From: Priapulus caudatus
Lineage: Eukaryota; Priapulida; Priapulimorpha; Priapulimorphida; Priapulidae
NCBI RefSeq assembly: GCF_000485595.1
Contig: NW_014577743.1
Span: forward strand, 1,665 to 43,680
Direction: 5' to 3'
DNA: 42,016 nt
Within the stretch, counting starts at the first letter, position 1, and each line of letters starts with the position of its first letter. A program made the position numbers and the translations under genes. The notes under the pieces were generated by a model. It was not told the DNA's origin, did not search any database, and was given only the letters and a program-made list of their open reading frames with translations. This document shows positions 21,639 to 32,902 of the stretch, piece by piece.

Positions 21639-22457
21639 CGAAGGAAAAGCTACGTGGTTTTTAATTACATACGGGAAGATAGAATAAGGGGACCAGTCAT
21701 TGGCCAAGTTAACAAAAAGGAAGCTTTCTTGTTGTAGTTTACATTTAGTATTTGTATTACATCGAACTCATGTACGACAAAATGTGAGTGAAATCAGTAC
21801 AAATACGCCTGTCAAAACTTCCTTTGATCTTTATTAACTCCTGTTGGATATGGTTTTAGGTTAAGGGCCCACTAAAAAAAGATGTTAGTTTATTTCATCC
21901 GCCCCCGCGCATCACTTTTTCGCCGCAATGAATATTTTTATTTTTTAATTTACGATTACGGGTTTGGTATTCACACAACCGGTTTCAAGCCAATTCATGC
22001 TCGTCTTAGAGTGTTATGTCCTTCTTGGACATTAACAATTATAAAATTACCTTACTTTTCATTATTAAAGCTTACCTACTTTCTTTATACCTGGTGTCTC
22101 TTTTAAAAACGTAAAACCCTGCGGCATTTTGCGGCTACGTAATTATTTGCTGCGCCATTTCAATTTTCCAAGAAAACAACACATTTTTCCAGCGTTTCAA
22201 CTCGAACGCCATTTAACACTATAAAAAAAAAAAAAATAAAAAACCCGGGACCTGCCCCTCATCACTTTCTTAGATGACAAGGGGCATGAGTAAACTTAAA
22301 CATTTTAATTTTTTATTGGGGGCCTTTTAGGGTTTAGGTTAGGGTCTTAGGAGTTAAAAGACCAATAGGCAACTTGGGAGTACAAGTCAGGAGAACTGAA
22401 GAATATGGAAACGCCACATTTCACACCATAGGCCCTCTAACCGTACCTGTCTTAATA
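21639..22457. other. AT-rich non-coding DNA, nothing recognised
   Basis: An A-run near 22223-22243 is followed by a short imperfect inverted repeat (CTGCCCCTCATC and GATGACAAGGGGCATG). No gene was found. Confidence 0.45.
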
Positions 22458-22730
22458 CAGTCTCCATGTTGCGTCAAGTATATCAACTTTCTCATAAAAA
22501 CCTATGTAAAAACTAAGGCCGAAGCTCAATCCCGCACTCAGCGCGCGAGTGTGGGGGGGCCTGTGGTCGGCCATGATAATAGTATATATTTAAAAGTTAT
22601 GAATTTATATTATATATTATCATGGCGACACAGCACACTCGCAGCGGCGAGTGTGGGAGCGTGCGGCGTTAGTTTTTACATAGGTTTTTATGAAGGAAAG
22701 TTGATATACAGTGACTCAACAGTGGAACTG
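22458..22730. mobile_element. Tc1/mariner-type MITE, 273 bp
   Basis: The outer ends are CAGT and ACTG, each flanked by TA (22456-22457 and 22731-22732), the classic Tc1/mariner arrangement. Imperfect inverted repeats then include GTATATCAACTTTC and CATAAAAACCTATGTAAAAA (left about 22478-22513, right mirrored about 22663-22708). The centre is AT-rich between two GC-rich GAGTGTGGG segments. There is no transposase. Confidence 0.72.
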
Positions 22731-22844
22731 TAATTGAGAGGTACGATTGTATCATTGTACTAGTAGTAGTAGGACCTATTTGTGAATGTGCGTTCATATT
22801 ATTTTCAGTTTTTACTGACTCTGTCCCAAGTGCCTGTGGTTAAG

Positions 22845-23132
22845 GAGTAGGCGTAGGCGACTCCCTAGACTCGTTAGTGGAGTAGGCGAGGTACGGTATG
22901 GCATATTACTAGATAGTACCAGGGGCAGGGTACGTTCCGGTATACCGGACCGTACCCAGGGTGTTCCGGCGCATTATACCAATAAATTGTGCCCTAAAAA
23001 ATTTTATATTCTGATGTTATTTTAGGCGTTGTGCCCTAAAATAACATTAGAATATAAAAATTTTTAGGGCACAATTTATTGGTCTATCCGCCAAAAATCC
23101 GGCAAAATACCCTGGCCTGGGGAACATAGACG
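22845..23132. mobile_element. FB element copy 4, left-truncated and interrupted
   Basis: It begins inside the element (GGAGTAGGCGTAGGCGACTCC), continues through TACCAGGGGCAGGGTACG and CCGGTATACCGGACCGTACC, and ends GGGGAACATAGACGCTATCAGC after an insertion at about 22968-23092. Confidence 0.75.
22968..23092. mobile_element. Near-perfect palindrome inserted in FB copy 4
   Basis: Two arms of about 48 bases (22979-23026 and 23034-23083) are almost exact reverse complements around a 7-base centre. Each arm contains CCAATAAATTGTGCCCTAAA at its outer end. A related short copy lies at 23178-23246. Confidence 0.8.
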
Positions 23133-23177
23133 CTATCAGCGTAAACAACTAGGGGCCTACTGAACTAGGTGTGGTTT

Positions 23178-23246
23178 AGACCAATAAATTGTGCCCTAAA
23201 AAATTTTATATTCTGATGTTATTTTAGGGCACAATTAATGGTCTAG
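23178..23246. mobile_element. Short version of the CCAATAAATTGTGCCC element, with target duplication
   Basis: One full arm identical to the left arm of 22979-23026 ends in a short AGGGCACAATTAATGGTC inverted end. The direct repeat CTAGGTGTGGT lies immediately on both sides (23165-23175 and 23243-23253). With TAGACC/GGTCTA as ends, the duplication would be the 8-bp GGTGTGGT. The solo-arm form may be the progenitor of the palindromic copy next door. Confidence 0.72.
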
Positions 23247-24279
23247 GTGTGGTCATGACTTTATGTAAATTTCACTTTAGTTTAGGCTAGCCTAAGCCTA
23301 TACTACTACTAGTACTAGGAATTAGAATTGACGTTGACGAGACGAGTTACTGATAAATGCACATTTATATACCTATTCTAAACGTGCATGCATTGGGAAG
23401 TTGCAGGGGAACTAACAATAACACCAAATATTTACTCCAGCTTCCAAACAACGGTTAGCGTTTAGGACAGCGTTTAGGACTCCATCGGACATAGACTAGT
23501 ACCCGTTTGACACCTTCACTCCGGCAAATATCCTTCGCTACACTGACACTCACACTGTTAGTGTAGCGTGTGGAACTGTCGACCAGGTACCAGTCTACAT
23601 CGGACACCCCATATTCGGTCCGTCTAATAATTACCCAAACTCCACGACAGATGGCGCTCTCGCTTATGGGCTCAATCTACGTATTCTGAGATCATTATGT
23701 AGTTAGTGAGTTGGTGTCTTGTGAATCTGATAAAGTAACTGTATAAAATTATTTTCGTGCATGAGACAGTGTGCGGTGAAATAAACTTGGCGACAACTAT
23801 TGACACTATTACGTAAGTTGTTCTCTTTTTGGACTGGGACTCGGAGGCTTAGCCCTGCCCTGGCACTTCCACTGCCACTGGCAGCAAGAAGTTGAAGAAC
23901 CAGTCCGCTGCAGCTGAGCTACAGCACACAAACGGCCATTGTCTATATATAACATCTATAGACAATGTTATATATATATATATGTTATATATACTATATA
24001 GACAATGTTATATATAGACAGGCTCGGCTCATACTCATACTCATACTCATAGTCATAATGATACATACTACTATTACTATTACTAGTAATTACTATTACT
24101 ATTAGTATTACTATAGCCACAAGTTCCCATCTCGCTTAACACTACGTGGCGAGAGGCCGTGTAACCGGCCGTGTAACCGAGAGGCCGTCCTCCGCCGTGT
24201 AACTAGTCGGAGAGCCTGGTCGGTTTAGTATTACTACTACTAGTATTACTATTACGACATAGGCCGATAGGGCACTGCC
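23247..24279. repeat. Non-coding DNA with hairpins and simple repeats
   Basis: CGCTACACT pairs with AGTGTAGCG at 23535-23567. At 23937-24018 a TATAGACAATGTTATATATA motif repeats in alternating orientation around a (TA)n core. 24030-24118 holds CATACT and TACTATTAC microsatellites. No gene is seen. Confidence 0.55.
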
Positions 24280-24547
24280 GCTCATACTCCCCCAGGGTAC
24301 TGCCGGGACGTACCCTGGGTACGGTCCGGTATACCGGAACGTACGTACCCTGGTAACTATTTGATATGGTTTGGGTTAGGGTTAGGGAGTAGGCGTAGGC
24401 AACTCCCTATGCTCTAGTGGATAGGCCGAGGTACGGTCCGTCATATTTTATTAGATTATATACAGGGTACGTTCGGTTATACCGCGACCTGTACCCAGGC
24501 ATTACGTTTCGGCCAGCTACCCTGGCGGGAATAGACCCTCTTCAGCG
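24280..24547. mobile_element. FB element copy 5 (most complete uninterrupted copy)
   Basis: It runs from GCTCATACTCCCCCAGGGTA to GGGAATAGACCCTCTTCAGC. Arms of about 80 bp contain CCGGTATACCGGAACGTAC on the left and its inverted counterpart on the right. The loop carries GGGTTAGGGTTAGGGAGTAGGCGTAGGC, linking a telomere-type dimer to the family-specific centre. There is no ORF. Confidence 0.8.
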
Positions 24548-24601
24548 CACTGCCACTGGCAGCGCTCTACTATTAGATACTACTAGTACTTAGTACTAGT
24601 T

Positions 24602-25108
24602 AGTGGCTCATAGTGGTCTATGTCCCCAGGGTCCTGCCGGAACGTACTGGTCAGTCCGGCGTATAACGCGACGTACCCTGGTATCCTTTCTAGGCTGATA
24701 ATGGGGTTTATGGGGGGGATTGATTAGCGGTTAGGGTGAGCTGTTAGAATTAGCGGTTAGGAGTAAGGCGTAGGGACTCCTAGACTCGTAGTGGAGTAGG
24801 CTAGGTCGGCTCGGATATTAATAGTAGTATTTAGTTCCAGGGTACGTTCGTATTACCAGACCGTAACGAGGGTACGTTTCGCGCGGCGAAGAATTAACAT
24901 TATTTTTCGGGGCTACTTTTCAAGCTCGCGTGCATGAAAATAGCACTCTAAAAATTTGCGTTTGCATTGCTCTATGCAATTTTCGGGGGCTTTTTTGATT
25001 TGGGGCTCTTTTGGCTTTCGGGGGCTAAATCGCCCGAAGCCATGACATGTATTTTTTCACTGGTTTCGCGCAGTACCCTGAGGGGATAGCCCTTAGCAGT
25101 ATTAGTGC
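24602..25108. mobile_element. FB element copy 6 with internal insertion
   Basis: It starts GGCTCATAGTGGTCTATGTC (24604). The right arm TTCCAGGGTACGTTCG is followed at about 24885 by roughly 180 bp of unrelated sequence (TTTTCGGGGGCTTTTTTG and similar). FB sequence resumes at GCAGTACCCTGAGGGGATAG (25072). The core sequence GGTTAGGAGTAAGGCGTAGG is present but the telomere-type dimer is degraded. Confidence 0.65.
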
Positions 25109-25110
25109 TC

Positions 25111-26020
25111 ATAGCGCGTCTATGCTCACCCAGGGCACTGCCGGAAACGTACCCTGGTGACTGGTCGGGTAGACGGAACGTTCCTGGTTCCTATTTGATA
25201 TGGTTAGGGTTAGGATTGGGAGTTAGGTTTAGGGTTGTAGGGTAGCGTGAGCGGACTCCCTAGAGCTCGTTAGTGAGTAAGGCGGGTAACGGTAACGGCT
25301 AGAGTCCCTGTATACAGAGAGTTGCGGCATTGACGAGTCGGAAAAATCGGTCACCGTGATCGCTGCGCATTTTGCTTTCAATGATCACACCCGCTGCAGC
25401 TTAAGTTACAGCGCTGTATGGATACGCTGTACAAGGTCCGGAGTAATTAATAGACTAATCGTGTTCAATATTATCAAGTTTACGAGATTATAGCTGAATG
25501 TGTCTATGTGTAAGTCTTAAGATTTATAGATGCAAAGAAATATTGTAGAGCTAGCGATGCAAGTGGAGAGTGAACGCATTTTATCTTTGTGAGATTACAG
25601 TGGCCGTATCGCGAAGGCTAATATACGCACGGCTATTAGGCGTAAGAAAGTTGTACTATCATATGGCACGAAGATTTGAGTGGCGGGGGGGGGAAGGTAC
25701 ATTTCTATAATCTAGCTACACCCATAGACACATGTCTTAGCCTATAATCTCTTAATGTTTGCGTTTATTGAGCACAATTAGTCTAATTATCTACTACGGC
25801 ACCATTTGTCAGCGTATCCATACAGCGCTGTACTTAAGCAGCAGCGGTGTTGATCCATTTGGAAACAACATGGCGTCAAATCCTGAGTTGGCGCAACTCT
25901 CTGTATATAGGGACCCTAGGTACGGCATATTAGATAGTACCAGGGTACGTTTCGGTATACCGGACTGTACCCAGGGTACGTTCAGGCAGTACCCCGGGTG
26001 ACATAGACCCTCTCAGCAGT
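25111..26020. mobile_element. FB element copy 7, host of a 619-bp insertion
   Basis: The left part is 25111-25299 (GCTCATAGCGCGTCTATG to GGTAACGGC) and the right part 25919-26020 (GGTACGGCATATTAGATAGT to CATAGACCCTCTCAGC). The two halves rejoin in the order seen in copy 5 once the inner element is removed. Confidence 0.8.
25300..25918. mobile_element. Long-inverted-repeat transposon nested in FB copy 7, 619 bp
   Basis: The ends are TAGAGTCCCTGTATACAGAG and its counterpart CTCTGTATATAGGGACCCTA. Similarity between the two halves extends inward for nearly 200 bp, including GTACAGCGCTGTATGGATACGC-type strings near 25409 and, inverted, near 25811. The flanks GGTAACGGC (25291-25299) and GGTACGGC (25919-25926) look like an 8-9-bp target duplication with one base of noise. 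That size suits MULE or hAT elements. No transposase is encoded. Confidence 0.8.
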
Positions 26021-26208
26021 AATAGTACTAGATACTAAGAGTAAGACTAAGAGTAAGAGTAAGATAGGCCTATATACTGACTCAGCGACTGTTTCTCATG
26101 TGATGTGGCCCACGTACCATATGACGTATAGCCACAACTACAAGTTACATCCTTCTCGATTCTCACTACGTGAAACAGTCACGAGTAGAGTCTGGTCTAG
26201 CTTTAGTT

Positions 26209-26264
26209 CTATAGCCCGCGTTCATTAACTGCCGCAGGCGGCAGTTAATAAACGCGGGCTATAG
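26209..26264. repeat. 56-bp palindrome, stem about 25 bp
   Basis: CTATAGCCCGCGTT and AACGCGGGCTATAG are exact partners, continuing through ATTAACTGCCG and CGGCAGTTAAT with one bulge and a four-base turn. It could be a tiny transposon end-to-end palindrome. A (TATGT)n microsatellite follows at 26271-26291. Confidence 0.7.
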
Positions 26265-26329
26265 TACTGTTATGTTATGTTATGTTATGTTCTCGTACTT
26301 GTCGGTGTCCACTACACTGGATATAATGA

Positions 26330-26700
26330 CAAGGTAGTAAGTGCCTTCAGGGATAAACCCAATAAACAAACAGGTGCATAATGATGATGTGAGTGCAATG
26401 CAACTGGTGTCCTCTTAAAGTGGGTTCGCGTGCATGTGGGAGTGAAGCCTTGACTTAAAAATGTCAACGTCCGTTGCTTCCACAACACCCATGGGTAGGT
26501 TGTTCCAGATTGGAATCATCCGGGGGAAAAAAGAGAATTTGAATGCGTTGTTGTTGCAGTGCAGGTGCCGAAATTTGTGGGGGTTTTTCGATCTGGTACC
26601 TGACATCCCCGGGATCAGATATCTATTCGCCGGTATTGCTATGAGGTGGTTTACAACCTTATACATTACTACACTCGATTCTCTGTACCTGTACTAGAGC
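26330..26700 (-). mobile_element. 5'-truncated non-LTR retrotransposon (CR1/L2/Rex-type) 3' end
   Basis: The minus strand 26666-26415 encodes the end of a LINE polymerase: MYKVVNHLIAIPANRYL, then FKFSFFPRMIPIWNNLP and a VDIFKSRL tail. These follow the layout typical of the extreme C-terminus of CR1/L2/Rex-like ORF2 proteins (YKxxxGLVAIP, YxxSFFPRTIxxWNxLP, VDxFKxRL). The frame is open upstream only to a stop near 26695, so the catalytic region is lost. The tail on this strand continues into CCCTGAAGGCACTTACTACC (26335-26355). Confidence 0.8.
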
Positions 26701-27475
26701 TAAGTCTGGTCGGGCTACCTCCCACGACGTACTTACTGACTACTACTACTAGAGTTCAGTCTGTCATGTCTGTCATGCCTGTCATGTCTGCATGTCTCTC
26801 ATCGAAGGGCCGTGTAATTTAGTCTTTAATTGCAGCCTGGTGGTCGGGCTACACAGCACATGTCCATACTACGTTTGTGAAGTAACACGCGCGGCACTAG
26901 ATACAATAATGTAACCCAAAAATAGTAGGGTTACAATGCAAACACCGTTTTTGGGTGGAATCACCAGTTATTCACAAGGGGGGGGGATTATGATGTGTTC
27001 TTGCAGACTACGTACTTCCAATGTGGTTTTATCCTGAACACGAATCTTTTCTCTCAATCCCGAGCATTATACATCACCACAATATCGGCTCTGAAGCCTA
27101 GCTATATACACACTGTTTCAAAAGATCGATGTGAAGAGCTTGCAGAACCCCTACTCTTGTTGCGTTACATCATTGTATCTAGCACGGCACATGCAGCCTC
27201 GTCAGCTATCAACTGAACCACCCAGCTGGTTTCCGTGATTCCTAGCTGAAACCCGCACCGCCCTAATAATAAATACACCTAATTGATAATTCAATACTGT
27301 CTGAAAACTCCCTACTATGATGTCATATCTTACCTGCTATTGAAAAAAGTAAAAAAAAAGTAAAGTTAAAAAATTGAAATAATAGCCGATGTAGCATATG
27401 TAGTAGAGGACTCATATTTTTATAGTCAAACCCCCATGTGCCAATCGGCACAGCATGCACGCCCTGGTTAGGTGC
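26701..27475. other. Non-coding DNA, nothing recognised
   Basis: It includes a TGTCATGTC-type microsatellite (26758-26802). No exon could be supported. Confidence 0.45.
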
Positions 27476-27479
27476 AAAA

Positions 27480-27840
27480 GTTGGAGGAGGTTATAAGAAG
27501 GTTGACAAAGGTGAGAAGGTATACCTCGACGGTAGGAGCAGGTAGAGGAGGTAGTATAATAAGGGGAGAAACTTGATGAGATAGAAGAAGTAATAGAAGA
27601 GAAGTGGTGGAGCAAGATTGGCGAGAGAACATTGAGTAGAGGGGGAAGGTGAAGGAGAGGGAGGTGGAGGAGATAGAGCAAGTGCAGAAGATAGGAGAGA
27701 TACGACAGTGTAGGTTAGAGGGGCCACAGGTAGAGAAGGGGTGAGAGGTAGAGGATTGGAGAAGCTAGCAGGGAAAAACTAGAGAAGGTGAGAAAGTAGA
27801 GGAGAAGTGCAGGTAAAGTAGAGAAAGAGTATAGAGAAAC
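27480..27840 (+). repeat. Polypurine tract, about 360 bp
   Basis: The plus strand is overwhelmingly A and G, with GGAGGAG, GAGAAGG and GTAGAGG repeats. The minus-strand ORFs it creates are Leu/Ser/Pro strings without a domain. It lies about 380 bp upstream of the ZPR1 start codon. Confidence 0.65.
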
Positions 27841-28215
27841 GTGTACGAAAACACCAAGCCAAGTATGTTAGCCATGTGGGTAATAGCTAGTGGAATATAT
27901 ATGTTGTTCGTTGTTTACATAGAAAGAGGGAGCTAGTGTGCCTTGCAGTACTCTTACTTACAATATTGCTTGTGGGTGAGCACATTTTTGGTGTAGATGA
28001 GTTCATGAATTCGTATGTAAGGTTATTAAGGGGTTTATGAACTTTGACCTTTTCGAACATGCTCAGAAGCACTTGACAGAATCAGACGAGCAGGTCGTAA
28101 AATTGATGTAACTGCTGAAAAGTGTTCATTGTCACAATTTCAGCAGCTAGTTTGAAAGTGAAAAATAGTGGAACAGATTGCGAGCTGACGTCTACGTATC
28201 GACGCATCCCCTGCG

Positions 28216-31200
28216 ATGACTGCCGAGTCGTTTGAGTATCATGAGAAGAATCGGCCACTGTTCACCGACCTAACGGCTGAGGACGATGACAGCGGTATAA
28301 CAGAGATCGAGAGCCTTTGCATCAACTGTGAGAAAAGTGTAAGAAAACTATTGGCTGCTACATATTAGATTCCATTTGTGTGCCATGGCAAACTGCAAAT
28401 TAATGCCTTTTTTTAGAGAATTCTCTGTAGCTGGTTTGTGTAAAGCATCAGAAGTTGAGGTAGTGAGACTTGAGTCGGTCATACTTTAGGACGTCATTAC
28501 ATCGGGATCATTATGTCAAGATTTGGGTTAGGTATATAATCAGGAGTAGGGTTGGGGTTATAGTGGTGATTTATGATAATGATAGGATCAATAAGGATAG
28601 GCCTAAAGTAGGGTTGAGCCAAATCACTTGACCTCATAAGCCCGCATGTAATTGGTTTTTTTCGTTGACAGGGTGTCACGCGATTGCTGCTGACGAAGAT
28701 ACCTTTCTATAAGGATGTGATCATCAGCTCGTTTAATTGTGATCACTGTGGCAATAGCAACAGCGATATACAACCTGGAGGAATGGTGCAAGAACATGGA
28801 ATTAAAATCACCGTCGCCATCAACTCAGAAGCAGTAAGTGCTTTTAGTTATAAGCATAGATGTACTAGGTACTATCATGGTAGCGCGAACATAAATTAGC
28901 TGTGTCATGTAAGTGTTAAATACCAATGTGTATTGAGTACAAATTGAACCGGGTGTCAATGAAATCACGTGTGTTTTTTGTTCACTCATGATTGAATGCA
29001 TGTTCATTGTTTAATATGGAGAGATTTGTGATGAAGTGCGTAAAATATGGAGTTTTTCTGATCAGTATTTCTATCGTGTACAAGTGAGTTTAGTAATTAT
29101 ATAAAGATTTAATTGTTTATGTGATGTATTTACCTAGTTCTTTTAGTATGAAATTATTTTATCAGCTACATTGCATTTTTCTGGTTTCATGCAAACGTGG
29201 CATTTTCTAATGCAGACAGTCGGTTACAGTTACATCAAACACCAAAAGTACCAAACATATAACCCCGTATGGTAATGTAGGTAGATTTTTATTTCCACTT
29301 TTCATTCCAGTAATTTGGAGATTGCATGCTTCGAGTAACATAATGTAGAATTACATTCAGGTTTTATACTCAACTTATTTAACTTCAATAAACGATTGCT
29401 GTTTGTCGAATAAGCAACAATGGCAATTCACTGCGAGTGCTTAGAATTCTGCAGAATTTTTATAATGTTTTCTCAGACCGAAAAGTCGTACTTGATGAGA
29501 AATGAATAACGGCGAGCATGTTAACGCAACATTTTTATCATAAACGGTAATACCGTCGCAGCGGTTGAGCCGTTTCTTCTATCGAAGACGGTCGCGTTGG
29601 ACGTGCATACACCTACCACAACGTTAGCGCGTCCGCTGGCGCGGCGCGGCGCCATCACCCCACGACGCGAAGCACGGTGGCGCCCTCGCGGCGGTGTCCC
29701 TACTTCTATGCCGCCTTCTCCTCCTCGATCTCCTTGATGACCTTGAGCTGCTTGAGCGCGTCTTGGTTCGTCGGGTCGATCTTCAGCACTTTTTTGTGCG
29801 TGAGGGTCGCCTCGTCGTACTGCTCCGTCAGCACGAGCGCGAGACCGAGACTCTGCAACGCCTCGTAGTCGTCGGGCGCCTCGGCGAGCGCGACTCGCAG
29901 GAGAACGATCGCCTCGTCGTAGCGTCCGAGGTAGATCAACGCGTCGGCGCGCCGCTCGTACATGACGTGCATCAGCGCGGGCGGGACGTCCGGCTCCTCC
30001 ATCGCGTGCTCGTAGACGTCCGCCGCCTCGGCGAGCATGTCGCGGTCGCGGTCTAGCGTCGACGCGAGCTCGAGCGAGCGCGCGTGCCCGAAGGTGGCGC
30101 GCGGGCTGAGCTTGTGCGCGGTGCGCAGCGTGTCGTACTGGTAGACGAGGATGCGTGCGAGCGCCTTTGCTCCCTGCTCGCCGTAGTCGGTGCGCACGCG
30201 TCGCAGCTCGTCGACGTTCTCCCGAAGACGGTCGAGACGGTCGAGCTCGTTCCGCAGCGGGTAGTCGTACGCGTTCGTGATGTTCGCGTACACGTACTCT
30301 CCCTCATCGTCCTTCGGCGGGGCTTTCAGTTTGCCGTCGGCTTCGTTAACCTCGCGCCAGATGTCGTGGTCGGAGCGCTGCTGCGGGCACTGTGCGATGG
30401 TGGCGGCGGTGCAGAGCAGCAGCAGGAAGGCGGTGGAGGCCAGCATGTTGCTCGGTCGAAGCGCGGCGAGAAAGACGCGGAGAGAGAGAGAGGGAGGGAG
30501 AGATGGAGAGAGAATGCACGTCGCAGCGTCGCCAGGGAGAGTGGGTGGAACGAGCGTGCTGGTCGCGCTATGAGGCAGGAGAGCAGGTTTTGCGGCTCGG
30601 TCGTTTGTCAGCGACGTGGCAGGACAGCTCGGAGCTAGGTCTAATCACACGTCACCAATTTATAGAACCCGATACAGGTTTCCCTCGGGACACAGCAGTT
30701 TTCGTCGCTGCTGAGTGTATCCAGGCAAATACGTGGCCTGTCCTGTTTCGCAGTCTAGGAATGATCGGCATGTCGCACACCCAGAAGTTTGTCTCTCACT
30801 AAGTGTAGTACATGCATTCTGTGATGGGCCCGCCAAAAATGAGTGCGTCTGTTCACGATATCCACCATTTGTCATACCATGTCTGGTAGGGTCATTCGCC
30901 TGCACTGTCTGCGTTGTACAGATCTGCTCTACTCTGTCATGAATAACATTTTGGTTTTTGTGTCCTATTATTTTCTCTCTTGGCATTTGTCTGATTTTGG
31001 TGACAAAATTGGAGTGGTTTGTGGTATTGTTAAAGACCTCAGATACGTCGCGTTGATTTGGTTTATGAATGATTGCTTGCACAGTTTGTGGTTTGATTCA
31101 TTGATCCATAATCTGAACCGATCTAGTGGTTGTTGCTCTCTCAGTTTGCTGCGTCTTTGTTTCTCTATCATCTGTCAAAGGCAGTGTCAGCTGCCGCGAA

Positions 31201-32865
31201 CATTATTGCAAATGAAGGAACGATTTGTCTCACAACAGGTTCCCGAAACCTGTTGAGACAATTGCTAATGTTTAAGGCCAAAGGCCCAAACAACTTCTAT
31301 CTGATTCTTCTGAAATGTGAACAAGTTTGAACGCAGCATATGTGCCCAGGGGCAGAATATTGATGCGTGTGAATAATAGTAATAATACCTAATATCAAGA
31401 GCTATCATGTAGCTTGATATACAGAGCATGGCCGCAGTGAAATTGCTCCCGACATCAGTGATTGGACAACCGTTCACCCTCTCATCCCTCATTATTCAGT
31501 TACTTAACTGTCCTGTTCCCCTACCTCTGCTCACTTTTTCTCCTGCCTTCCCCTTGCTCTCCACAATCTCCACATATAATTGTACCATGCAGACAACAAA
31601 AATGAATAAAATTAAAAATGACCAAATAAGTAATTCAAAGAGTAAATAACTATTTATAGTTAAATATTATAATATATCATTATATTATTAATAGGTCACT
31701 GTTTTTCACAGGATTTAAATCGCCAGGTGGTCAAGATGGACACTGCCACGGTCAAGATACCAGAGATTGACCTTGAAGTGCCTGCACACACCCAGAGTGG
31801 CACGCTGACAACTATTGAAGGAATTCTGGAACGCGCCATCACAGGACTGGAGCAGGAGCAGCCGATCAGATATGTGTGTGAGATAGCCACGATTCCCAGA
31901 TCTATTGTAAAAATTGATGACTTGTTGATTGATTGATTGATTGATTGATAAAATGGGTTGTGGTGGCAAGTGAGTGTAGCTGTAGTCCCTGAGGAAATGG
32001 CTTCTATACGTTAGATTATGTAGAAAAATTAGGTACAAGCCTAAGAGATGTGAATAACACTGGCAGAAATGGACCTTGACGACGCACACTATGCACGTTG
32101 ACAGGGATCTGTGCACCTCCATCATAACCACTTAGCTGGCTAACAAAATTGTGGCCGCTGCTCAGTGCTCTGGCCACTGTCTATACGGCCCTGCAGATCA
32201 ACCTATGTGTAAATGTTATTTATGATCATAGATATATACAAACACATGTGTGACACTTGACTGTTGTGACATGTGTTTGTATATATATCTATGGTATGAT
32301 ATACCTGTATGTACAGATATGTGTTAAGTGTTAGCGGGAATGTCATATATGTGTGTATGTAAAGATTTTCAAGTGATTTCGCATTGTTTTAAAATAGAAT
32401 TGTTTTGTAGGCGATGGATGAAGATCTAGCCAGGAAAATTGAAAAAACGATTGAGAAGTTGAAAAGCTACCGAAAAGGAAATGAGACCTTTACTTTGGTA
32501 AGTATTTCTCATCGTAGGCCCATTAAAGAGTATAGTTGTGTTTTACAAATAAAAAAAACACTATTTATTAAAAAAATCATGCAGGCATTTACCAATTAAA
32601 ATGTGACACTTGAAAGGTTGAGGAATAATTTTTGATTACTGATGTGTAAACATTGTAAACCTATTGCACCTATTACAGCATCTTATCAGATTCATTCCCA
32701 ATTCGTCATTTCCTTCCAGATACTAGATGACCCAAGTGGAAACAGTTTTGTTCAAAATTTATATCCTTTTTGATAACTTTAATAAAAATGTTATGTTGGT
32801 CACAGTCAATGGTGTACTACCAATACACGAAGTGCGTGGAAAACCCATATATATGTATACATATA

Positions 32866-32902
<37 letters not shown>

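Noticed and set aside
21095-21707. 180-189-codon ORFs spanning the gap
   Set aside because: They consist of translated N bases and have no meaning.
27412-27727. Leu/Pro/Ser-rich minus ORFs
   Set aside because: Artefact of the polypurine tract on the plus strand.
30084-30802. Plus-strand ORFs of 184 and 136 codons opposite the ASPH-like gene
   Set aside because: They are GC-driven mirror frames of the minus-strand TPR gene and its (GA)n upstream region; the minus frame has the signal peptide and TPR homology.
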